39,746 nucleotides of DNA from CAYGZA01 sp964354135 (GTDB lineage Bacteria; Planctomycetota; Planctomycetia; Pirellulales; Thermoguttaceae). Positions 1 to 7,016 of this stretch are shown one piece after another (positions within the stretch are counted from its first letter, which is position 1; each line of letters starts with the position of its first letter). The notes below the pieces were generated by a model, which saw nothing but the letters and a program-made list of their open reading frames with translations, had not been told where the DNA came from and made no database searches. The stretch is taken from the NCBI GenBank assembly GCA_964354135.1, contig CAYGZA010000016.1, positions 1-39,746 on the forward strand, written 5' to 3'. The position numbers were made by a program, and so were the translations under genes.

Positions 1-873
1 GGCCTGCGACCAGAACGGGTTCTTGTAGACGTTGTCCGCGACGATGGGATTGTCGCGGATGTCGGGCCGGTTGCCGCGCCAGCCCAGGCACGAGACCTTC
101 GTAACCCGCTCCTTGGTGACGCCCACGAGGTAGCCGAGCGAATGGGTGGGATAGAGCATCGGCGGCAAACCCCAGCGCCAGGAGCGCTTTCCGCCGGGGT
201 CGTAGCAGAGCTGGCCCTTGTCGGTGAGCACGGTGGCCAGGTTGAACAGTTGGTGGTAGTACTCGTTCTCCGAGTAGAAGAGCTCGCCGAAGCCGCCGGC
301 GCGGAACAGGTTCCGGGCGTAGATGCACTCCTGGTTGTAGTAGCTCGACTCGGCCATCATGTACCGGAGCCCGGTCTTCTCCTTGACCTTCTTGAGCATG
401 TCGGCCTCTTCGACGGTCATGCAGGCGGGGACGGCGGAGACCGTGTGCCAGCCCCGCTCCATGCACATTGCCACGTGCCTGGCATGGTCCGGGGCGCCGG
501 AGAAGACGGCCACGGCGTCGATGTCCTTGGCCTCTTTGAGCATGATCTCCAGGGAGTCGTAGACCTTGTCGCACTTGTAGCGGCTTTTCAGGCCGGCGCG
601 GCGGCCGGGGTAGAGGTCGGTCACGCCGGTGACGACGCAGTTGGGGTGCTCGTGCCACCAGAAACCGGCCCCGAAACCGCCGCCGACCACGCCCACGCGG
701 ATCTTCTTGCGGCTCTCCGAAGGCCAGGCCCGGCCGACGCCGGTCAACATCGCACCCGTTGCGACGAGCCCTGCCGCGGCAGGCCCGGCCATGGCCATAA
801 AGGAGCGGCGCGACAACTCCTGCTGATCCAAACGCGAAGCATCGGGTCGGTCGTGGGGCTCTCGTGGGTTCAT
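1..873 (-). CDS. Gfo/Idh/MocA family oxidoreductase, exported (3' part outside window)
   Basis: The frame runs from ATG at 873 to the window edge, giving 291 codons with the C-terminus missing. The leader has a twin-arginine motif (SRRSF, about residues 21-25) followed by an Ala/Gly-rich stretch, so export by Tat in folded form is likely. The Rossmann fold follows directly, with the nucleotide-binding glycine motif VGVVGGGFGAGFW. It is closely similar to the next gene (976-2262) through the whole visible length, with shared stretches such as PPMLYPTHSLGYL, VTKVSCLGWRGNRP and NPFWSQA, so the two are tandem duplicates. These families are usually NAD(P)-dependent sugar or inositol dehydrogenases. 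Planctomycetes hold many exported copies whose substrates are mostly unknown, and the substrate here cannot be told. Confidence 0.9.
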   Translation of the reverse strand, partial: MNPREPHDRPDASRLDQQELSRRSFMAMAGPAAAGLVATGAMLTGVGRAWPSESRKKIRVGVVGGGFGAGFWWHEHPNCVVTGVTDLYPGRRAGLKSRYKCDKVYDSLEIMLKEAKDIDAVAVFSGAPDHARHVAMCMERGWHTVSAVPACMTVEEADMLKKVKEKTGLRYMMAESSYYNQECIYARNLFRAGGFGELFYSENEYYHQLFNLATVLTDKGQLCYDPGGKRSWRWGLPPMLYPTHSLGYLVGVTKERVTKVSCLGWRGNRPDIRDNPIVADNVYKNPFWSQA

Positions 874-915
874 GGCAATCGTTCTCCCGTTGTCGGTATT
901 CCAAACCTCGCAAAA

Positions 916-957
916 CCCACGGGTTGCAACCCGTGGGCTTCGCAACCCGTGGGCTTT
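916..957. repeat. Palindromic intergenic repeat
   Basis: A perfect 22-bp palindrome (CCCACGGGTTGCAACCCGTGGG, 916-937, given here as two halves CCCACGGGTTG / CAACCCGTGGG) is followed by a second copy of GCAACCCGTGGGCTT at 942-956, at a period of 16 bp. It lies in the 102 bp between two same-strand duplicated genes. It could fold as an RNA hairpin and act as an attenuator, but the lack of a T-run and the resemblance to other short palindromes in this window suggest a REP-like repeat. Confidence 0.7.
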
Positions 958-975
958 ACAGTATACGCGGAATAG

Positions 976-2262
976 TCACGTTCTTGGCCGCTCGAACTGC
1001 GGGACGGCCAGTTGTTGGCCGTCCTTGAAGGCCGATTGATGGGCGACGATTCCCGGCACGGTCATCGCCAGGGACTCGTAGAGGTCGATCGCCGGCTCGC
1101 GGTCCTCGACCAGGGCGTTGATGAACTCGGCCGAGATGAAGACGGCCGAGCCGCCGTGGCCGGAGTCGTGCCGCATGGATTTGGGGAGCATGTCGGATTT
1201 CCAGTACTCGGGCACGGGGGCCGGCCGGGCGCCCTGCTTGCGGTCGTGAAGCACGTTGCCGTGGACCCCGCCGACCTGCATGTACAGCGTCGCCCGATCG
1301 CCGAACCACTGGGCCCGCTCGCCGCCGGCCACGCAGAGCCAGAAGACGTTGCAGCGGCATATATGGCCCTGGTCCGTGAGCATCATCGCGGCCTGGGACC
1401 AGAAGGGGTTGTTGTAGGCGTTGTCCACGCGGAAGGGATGCCGATTCAACTCCGGCCGGTTGCCGCGCCAACCGAGGCACGAGACCTTGGTGACCCGCTC
1501 CCTGGTCACGCCGGTCAAGTAGCCCAGCGAGTGCGTCGGATACAGCATCGGCGGATAGCCCCATCGCCACGAGCGCGAGCCGTCGGGGTTGTAGGGGAGC
1601 CCGCCCTTGTTGGCAACCGCTTCCTTCAGGTCACCGGTATCATGGTAGTACTCCACCTCCGAGTAGAAGAGCTCGCCGAAGCCGCCCTCGCGGAAGAGGT
1701 TTCTGGCGAAGATGCACTCCTGGCGATAATAGCTCGACTCGGCCATCATGTACCGCAGGCCGCTCTTCTCCTTGACTTCCTTGAGCATTTGGGCCTCTTC
1801 GATCGCGGTGCAGGCGGGCACGGCCGAGACCACGTGCAGCCCGCGCTCCAGGCACATCTTCACGTGCTTGGCGTGGTCGGGGGCCCCGGAGAAGACGGCC
1901 ACGGCGTCGATGTCCCGGGATTCCTTGAGCATGATCTCCAGGGAGTCGTAGACCTTGTCGCACCTGTAGCGGCTCTTCAGGCCGGCGCGGCGGCCGGGGT
2001 AGAGGTCGGTCACGCCGGTGACGACGCAGTTGGGGTGCTCGTGCCACCAGAAGCCGGCCCCGAAACCGCCGCCGACCACACCGATGCGGATCTTCTTGCG
2101 GTTCTCCGCCGGGTAGGCCCGGCCGGCCTGGGTCAACAGCCCGCCGCCGGCCAGAACCGCACCAGCCCCGCCCGAAAGCTCCAGAAACGACCGCCGCGAC
2201 AGGCTCGTTTCCCGGCGAGCATCGTCCGCGGGTAGCGCCGTACCGTTCCTCGCTGCATCCAT
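976..2262 (-). CDS. Gfo/Idh/MocA family oxidoreductase, Tat-exported
   Basis: This is a complete 428-residue protein. A twin-arginine leader (LSRRSFLELSGG, about residues 22-33) precedes the nucleotide-binding fold with motif IGVVGGGFGAGFW. The segment VFSGAPDHAKH resembles the nucleotide-side loop of Gfo/Idh/MocA proteins, and the tail around PPMLYPTHSLGYL forms the substrate domain. The usual lysine of an EKP motif in catalytic members is replaced by SAVPAC, so it may bind or transform a substrate differently from classical dehydrogenases. It lies 102 bp upstream of its tandem paralogue at 1-873. The substrate is unknown. The start was chosen because the Tat leader begins just after it. Confidence 0.9.
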   Translation of the reverse strand: MDAARNGTALPADDARRETSLSRRSFLELSGGAGAVLAGGGLLTQAGRAYPAENRKKIRIGVVGGGFGAGFWWHEHPNCVVTGVTDLYPGRRAGLKSRYRCDKVYDSLEIMLKESRDIDAVAVFSGAPDHAKHVKMCLERGLHVVSAVPACTAIEEAQMLKEVKEKSGLRYMMAESSYYRQECIFARNLFREGGFGELFYSEVEYYHDTGDLKEAVANKGGLPYNPDGSRSWRWGYPPMLYPTHSLGYLTGVTRERVTKVSCLGWRGNRPELNRHPFRVDNAYNNPFWSQAAMMLTDQGHICRCNVFWLCVAGGERAQWFGDRATLYMQVGGVHGNVLHDRKQGARPAPVPEYWKSDMLPKSMRHDSGHGGSAVFISAEFINALVEDREPAIDLYESLAMTVPGIVAHQSAFKDGQQLAVPQFERPRT

Positions 2263-2500
2263 CGGTCACTCTCCGGGGTTCGTCGCGTAGGGCGGGGTCA
2301 GCTCTTTCGTTCTCCGCGGCAGGGCCAAGCCACGGTCAGCCCCAGTTTACACCTCCGCTGCCGGGAATTCAAACTGCCCACAGTTTCGCGGCCGACGCTC
2401 GACGGGCGTTCCCGCCAAGGCCAGAAAACCGAGACTTAACACTAGCCCCCGTAAGAACTTACAAGTCCTGTTGACAAGAGCGGCCGGCTGGCGGTTGGCC

Positions 2501-2529
2501 TTGGCTTGCGGCGCGGTTTGTGGTAGAGT
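2501..2529 (+). promoter_or_regulatory. Candidate sigma-70 promoter for the sulfotransferase gene
   Basis: TTGGCT (2501-2506) and TAGAGT (2524-2529) are separated by 17 bp, about 130 bp upstream of the start at 2662. A better -35 sequence, TTGACA, sits at 2471-2476 but has no matching -10 at normal spacing. The rest of the 399-bp intergenic stretch 2263-2661 shows no gene that I can support. Confidence 0.3.
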
Positions 2530-2661
2530 TCGTCCCCTATTTGACGCGATAGGCTCCCGCGCGGCCGGCAGCCGGGGCGGAAGCGCGTCCGTTCGGCACG
2601 CGCCTTGGTGCCGGACCACGTCCTTTCATTGGAGTGGAGCGCTCTATCGGAGGGGCCCCGC

Positions 2662-3549
2662 ATGAAACGCACGCTCATTCTTCTGAGCGCCAAACGGTGC
2701 GGATCGACGGCGGTCTTCCAGATGTTCCAGCGGCATCCCGACGTGGGGCTCTGTCACGTCGACCGCAGCATCGACAACTGGGAGGCAAACTTCTGGAACC
2801 TGGCCTGGGATGCGATCCACGGCGCCGCCCAGCCGCTGGTGGAGCGGCTTGCCGTGAGCCTCCCGTTTCTCAAGCCGCCGCACTCGTTTGCCGAGGCCAC
2901 CGTTTTCGAGCTTTGGGATGCGATCCTCGCCCGCCAAGGCCCCATCGTTTTCGACAAGAGCCCGCAGTACCTCGGGAACCGCGGCGCCCTGGATCTCATC
3001 TACAAATACAAGTCTCTCGGCAACGACGTGCGGATCTTCGCCATGATTCGCGATCCCCGCGACGCGATCGCCAGCCAATTCGAGCTTTGGCAGGCCTTCG
3101 TGCCGGACGACGCCCCCGAGAAGCGCGAAGCGGCGTGGCTGGACAAGTACGGGCACCTGGAGGAGCTGCTGCGCCGCGACGACATCCCGCTCTTCCGATA
3201 CGAAGACTTCGCGACCGCGCCGAACTGCTATGCCGCGATGATGTATCGTTTCTGCGGGCTCCGCGACCATCCGGCCAGCTACGCCCACGTCCGCCGGATG
3301 TCGGCCAACCGCTACTCGATCTCTGCCGATCCGCAGATTCGGGCCTGGAAGCCGAGCCCTGCCTTTCGCGCCCACGTGGTGAAATACGGCTACCGCGTGC
3401 CGCAGGTCAGCGCCCGGGAGCGGCCGCGATGGACCCTCCCCCTGACGCCTGCCGGCATCTTCCAGAGCGCCGTGAGGTGCATCAAGAGACTCGCGGCGGT
3501 CGTCGCGATCGGCGTCACGCCTTGCGGGTTTCCCACTTGCCTTGGGTGA
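2662..3549 (+). CDS. Sulfotransferase family protein
   Basis: The 295-residue protein begins at ATG 2662, with a GGAGGGG ribosome site just upstream. Longer upstream frames exist but are not needed. The N-terminal strand-loop LILLSAKRCGSTAV (residues 4-17) fits the 5'-phosphosulfate loop of PAPS-dependent sulfotransferases. MIRDPRDAIASQFELW (about 127-143) fits the 3'-phosphate-binding segment (R..D...S). FRYEDF (about 180-186) is also typical. The family transfers sulfate from PAPS to sugars or other hydroxyls, and the acceptor here is not predictable. The last 35 bp overlap the convergent gene at 3515-4807. Confidence 0.85.
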   Translation: MKRTLILLSAKRCGSTAVFQMFQRHPDVGLCHVDRSIDNWEANFWNLAWDAIHGAAQPLVERLAVSLPFLKPPHSFAEATVFELWDAILARQGPIVFDKSPQYLGNRGALDLIYKYKSLGNDVRIFAMIRDPRDAIASQFELWQAFVPDDAPEKREAAWLDKYGHLEELLRRDDIPLFRYEDFATAPNCYAAMMYRFCGLRDHPASYAHVRRMSANRYSISADPQIRAWKPSPAFRAHVVKYGYRVPQVSARERPRWTLPLTPAGIFQSAVRCIKRLAAVVAIGVTPCGFPTCLG

Positions 3550-4807
3550 AATCGGGGATTTCCTGCGGGGCGCCGCCTTCGGCGATCGACTTGCCGGAAA
3601 GCGGGATGATCGAGCTCCAGGCGGCCGCATCGTAGGCGTCGATCGGCGAGGGCCCGCCGGTGCGGACGGTCCGGAAGAACTCGTTGACCACAAAGAAGTC
3701 GCCGCCGCCGTGGCCGGTGCCGGCCGCCTGCTTGCTCCAGTGGGTCCACGTCGGGTGCTCGAATTCCTTGGCGTACTTGGCCACCGGCTCCCACGCGTGC
3801 TCTTTCGAGCGGCCGTCGATCCAGAGGCTCTCGATCCGCGACTCGTAGCTCGCCTTCGTTCCCTGGAGGCTGTAGTAGACCGTCGTGGGGACCGGCCGGG
3901 CCGAGCAGAGGTCGTAGCGGAGGTCGATGAGCCTCCCTCGGGCCGTGCGGATGAGCGCATTGGTCGAGTCGCCGTTGCGGAAGGCGATCTTCCGCGCCGG
4001 GTGGTCCTTGGGGAAGTTCCGCTCCACGTAGTCGTCCAGCCCGGCCTGCTTCGTCGTGCCTGCCACCAGCGAGACCAGGCGGTCGCCGCGGTTGATCCCC
4101 AGCCATTGGGCGACCGGCCCGAACGAATGGGTCGGATAGAGATTGCCCGCATAGTCGCGGACCATCTCGCCGCGCCAGGTGAGCGTGCCGTCAGCTTGAA
4201 ACATGATCGTGCGGCAGTCGTGGACGTAGCCGCACTCGGCGAAGGTCAGGTCGCCGAAGAGGCCCTTCTGGACCATGTTGAGGATCATCATCACGGGCTG
4301 CCAATAACAGCAGTTCTCCGAGAGCATGTAGATGCGGCCGGTCTCTTCGGCCGCCCGGACGATGCCCCAGCACTCGTCCATCGTCATCGCGGCGGCCACC
4401 TCGCTCAGGACGTGCTTGCCGGCGCGGAGGGCGTCGATGGCCATCGCGCCGTGCAACGGCATCGGCGTGCCGATGATCACCGCCTCCAGGTCGTCGCGCT
4501 GGAGCATGCGCTGGTAATCCTTGGGGCCTTGCGAGTAGCCGGCCGGCTTGCGCCCGTCGCGGGCTTTGGCGACCACGTCGATCGCTCGGTTGAGGTGCGG
4601 CTCCTTGACGTCGCACAAGGCCGGTATCTCGGCCCCGGCGGCCAGGGCGAGGCCCAAGAGGTAGGTGCCCCGCGAGCCGACGCCGATCACGCCGACCCGC
4701 ACGGGCCTGGGCTTTTCCTCCGCCAGTGCTGCGGTGCCCAATCCGGCAGCCAGTCCGGCCGCCGCTCCCAACCGCAGTACGTCGCGCCGATGGATGAGAG
4801 GGTCCAT
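3515..4807 (-). CDS. Gfo/Idh/MocA family protein, GH109-like
   Basis: The 430-residue protein has a Tat-type leader (HRRDVLRLGAAAGLAAGLG, about residues 6-24), a Rossmann motif VGVIGVGSRGTYLLGLA (about 37-53) and a substrate domain. The segment TGHGGGDFFVVNEFF (about 360-374) resembles the conserved GHGG-D motif of GH109, the NAD-dependent alpha-N-acetylgalactosaminidases, and YPTHSFGPVAQWLGINRGD also fits that family. GH109 enzymes cleave glycosides through a transient oxidation using tightly bound NAD. The hydrolase role is inferred from these motifs only. The gene converges with and overlaps the end of the sulfotransferase gene. Confidence 0.85.
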   Translation of the reverse strand: MDPLIHRRDVLRLGAAAGLAAGLGTAALAEEKPRPVRVGVIGVGSRGTYLLGLALAAGAEIPALCDVKEPHLNRAIDVVAKARDGRKPAGYSQGPKDYQRMLQRDDLEAVIIGTPMPLHGAMAIDALRAGKHVLSEVAAAMTMDECWGIVRAAEETGRIYMLSENCCYWQPVMMILNMVQKGLFGDLTFAECGYVHDCRTIMFQADGTLTWRGEMVRDYAGNLYPTHSFGPVAQWLGINRGDRLVSLVAGTTKQAGLDDYVERNFPKDHPARKIAFRNGDSTNALIRTARGRLIDLRYDLCSARPVPTTVYYSLQGTKASYESRIESLWIDGRSKEHAWEPVAKYAKEFEHPTWTHWSKQAAGTGHGGGDFFVVNEFFRTVRTGGPSPIDAYDAAAWSSIIPLSGKSIAEGGAPQEIPDFTQGKWETRKA

Positions 4808-4956
4808 GGTTGTCTCCGTCAGGTGGGGTAGGGTTCAGGGTTCAGGGGAGCAGCAGTCGGGGTTTCAGAGGTCCAAGATTCAGGATGCGGTATCCGAACG
4901 AATCAGGCAAATCGCGAAAGTCCTGAACCCCGAACCCTCTTCCGGGCCCGTCGTTC

Positions 4957-6165
4957 TCAACTCCGTAGCCCCTTCAAGTCCATTTCGATTCTCTCGTCGG
5001 CTTTGATGATCTCGTCCCAGGTGACCATGCCGCGCTTATAGGCGGCGGTCCGCCCGAGGATGCTGGTCAGGTTGGAGCGCACCGAGGGGGCGACCGTCAG
5101 GTTGGCGCAGTTGCCTTCGGTGATCGCGCGATGGAACTGGTCGATGTTGTTGACGGTGCCGGAGCTGTAGAGCGTGGTGAGCTTCCCGCCCTCGAACGGC
5201 TTGGTGCCGCGGATCCAGACCTCGCCGAAGTAGTCGGTGTCGATCATGCCGCCTGTCCCGTAGACCTTGCAGCGGATCTCGTCGCGGACGCCCGGGATGC
5301 ACTTGACCGAGCTGAACGCGAGGACCAGGTCGCCCGGGAACCAGTAGACGACCGAGAAGTGGTCCGAGATGTTGCCGTGGACGCGGATCTTCCGGCCGCC
5401 GGTTCCGACGGCGCGAACGGGAGCGGCGTCGAGGATCCACGTGGCCACGTCCAGGGCGTGGATGTCCTGCTCAACGATCACGTCGCCGCAGAACTCCAGG
5501 TGCTGGTACCAGTTGCGCAGGCGTTCTTCCGACGTCCTGGTCGGCACGCCGGCACTGCCGCCCGCCCAGGGATACTCGGCAACCGCCTTGACCAGCTTGC
5601 CGATGTCGCCGCGGTGGACCCGCTTCACGGCCTCTTGATAGAGCGGATCGGCCCGGGTCTGGAAGTCGACGAGGAAGACGAGCTTCTTCTGGGTCGCTTT
5701 GCGGCCCGCCTCGCCGATAGTGTTGCAGCCGTGTACGTCCACCGCGATGGGCTTGGCCACGAAGACGTGCTTGCCGGCCTCGACCGCCGCGGCCGCATGG
5801 ATGGGGTGGAAGGACGGCGGGCTCTCGACCACCACGGCGTCCAGCTTGGCGTCCAGGAGCTTCTGGTAGCCCGACAGGCCGGAGAAGCGACGCCCCGCCG
5901 GGACCTGGAAGCGGTCGCCGAAGGCGCTGAGCCGGTCGGGGAAGTACTCGGCGGAGGCCGTGTACTTGTACTTGCCCGTCTTGACGAAGAGGTCGGCAAT
6001 CCACCCGCCGCGTCCGCCGCAGCCGATTGCCCCAAGCTCGATGGTGGAGTTGGCCGCCGTGCCGCTCACGAGCGAGGGTTTGACGACCGTGATCGTTGCC
6101 GCCGTTGCGGCCCCGGCAAGAAAGTCGCGTCGCGCGATGCGACCTGAAGAGTCGTTCCTGGCCAT
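4957..6165 (-). CDS. Gfo/Idh/MocA family oxidoreductase, Tat-exported
   Basis: The start is placed at ATG 6165 (MARNDSSGR), not at the longer open frame reaching 6489, because a GGGAGA ribosome site precedes it and a twin-arginine leader (ARRDFLAGAATAATI, about residues 11-25) follows at once. The protein is 402 residues. The Rossmann motif is LGAIGCGGRGGWIADLF. HVFVAKPIAVDVHGC carries the KP dipeptide typical of catalytic Gfo/Idh/MocA members, unlike the two duplicates at 1-2262. EFCGDVIVEQDIHALDVATWIL is a conserved substrate-side helix. It is most likely a sugar or polyol dehydrogenase or related enzyme. The substrate is unknown. Confidence 0.9.
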   Translation of the reverse strand: MARNDSSGRIARRDFLAGAATAATITVVKPSLVSGTAANSTIELGAIGCGGRGGWIADLFVKTGKYKYTASAEYFPDRLSAFGDRFQVPAGRRFSGLSGYQKLLDAKLDAVVVESPPSFHPIHAAAAVEAGKHVFVAKPIAVDVHGCNTIGEAGRKATQKKLVFLVDFQTRADPLYQEAVKRVHRGDIGKLVKAVAEYPWAGGSAGVPTRTSEERLRNWYQHLEFCGDVIVEQDIHALDVATWILDAAPVRAVGTGGRKIRVHGNISDHFSVVYWFPGDLVLAFSSVKCIPGVRDEIRCKVYGTGGMIDTDYFGEVWIRGTKPFEGGKLTTLYSSGTVNNIDQFHRAITEGNCANLTVAPSVRSNLTSILGRTAAYKRGMVTWDEIIKADERIEMDLKGLRS

Positions 6166-6259
6166 GGATGATCTCCCTGAGCAGATGGTGCCGTGTCGTG
6201 GGGAAGGAACTCCGTCGTATCGGCGACCGGGCGGCATGCCCTCGCGAGGCGGAGGCACG

Positions 6260-6934
6260 TCACTTGCCGGCGGCGAGCGGCCGCGTCTCGGTGGTCTGTA
6301 GCGTTTGTTCGAGGCCGCCCAAAGCGGCCTTCGCGCAGTCGATGCTGTGGGCCGGGCAATGGGAGCAATCGCCGGCGCCGCCGCCCTCTTCCGGCCGGAC
6401 GACGTGCAGCCGGCGGACGTGGACCGTGGTCTCCGTGCCCGAGGCGTCCAGAGAAACGGTCTGCGAGACCGGCTCGTTCTCCACGGCAATCACCACGTAC
6501 CACATCGTGCCCGAATGCCGCATGCTCTGCTCGTTCAGTCCGCGGACGACGGCGGCCGCTTGCGGGTAGGTGAGCGGCTTGGGGTCGACGTCTCCCTGGG
6601 CCCTCCAAACGCAGTTGGGCACGTCCAGCGGGGACTGCGGCTCCCAGCCGGTGGGCCACCAGATGGCCGCCACCTTGTAGCCCAGGGGCGTACAAAGCCG
6701 GGCCCGCAGGCGAGTGCGGCCCAGGGAGCCCGACTCGACCACGACCGCCCAGTGATCGCGCCGGTCGCGGTGGGCCTTCTCGTTGTACACGACGGCCCGG
6801 CGGACCGCCGCGATCAGCTCTTTGGCCTCGCGGAGCGTCTCGACGGCCGGGCCGGGGTCCGGGGGAACGTCATCCGGCGACGCAGGCTGCCAGCCCGCGG
6901 GACGATCTACCAGCAACACTTGATACCGCGCCAT
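6260..6934 (-). CDS. Protein of unknown function
   Basis: I do not recognise this 224-residue protein. It has no signal peptide or membrane segment. It holds two similar blocks mentioning Trp/Pro-rich turns (RPAGWQPASPDDVPPDP near the start and WWPTGWEPQSPLDVPNCVW in the middle), which suggests an internal duplication of a small fold. AAVRRAVVYNEKAHRDRRDHWAVVVE looks like a helix followed by a strand. The C-terminal part has clustered cysteines (CSHC and C seven residues later, about residues 191-202), a possible metal site. It lies between an exported oxidoreductase and the HzsA-like gene on the same strand. Confidence 0.7.
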   Translation of the reverse strand: MARYQVLLVDRPAGWQPASPDDVPPDPGPAVETLREAKELIAAVRRAVVYNEKAHRDRRDHWAVVVESGSLGRTRLRARLCTPLGYKVAAIWWPTGWEPQSPLDVPNCVWRAQGDVDPKPLTYPQAAAVVRGLNEQSMRHSGTMWYVVIAVENEPVSQTVSLDASGTETTVHVRRLHVVRPEEGGGAGDCSHCPAHSIDCAKAALGGLEQTLQTTETRPLAAGK

Positions 6935-7016
6935 AACGGCCTCCCGGCCCTCATCGTAGCAGCCTGCGTGCGCCCAGACAAGCCGCCGTCTCGGGGTCCC
7001 GGAGCCGGGCTGCGGT

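Noticed and set aside
1012..2235. Long plus-strand open frame opposite the oxidoreductase gene
   Set aside because: It is an antisense shadow caused by high GC. The minus-strand frame has the Tat leader and family motifs. The same holds for other long opposite frames, such as 7092-9644, 9712-11607, 22833-24281 and 28591-30498.
6166..6489. Longer N-terminus of the oxidoreductase ending at 4957
   Set aside because: The Tat leader and ribosome site mark 6165 as the start; the upstream residues are low complexity.
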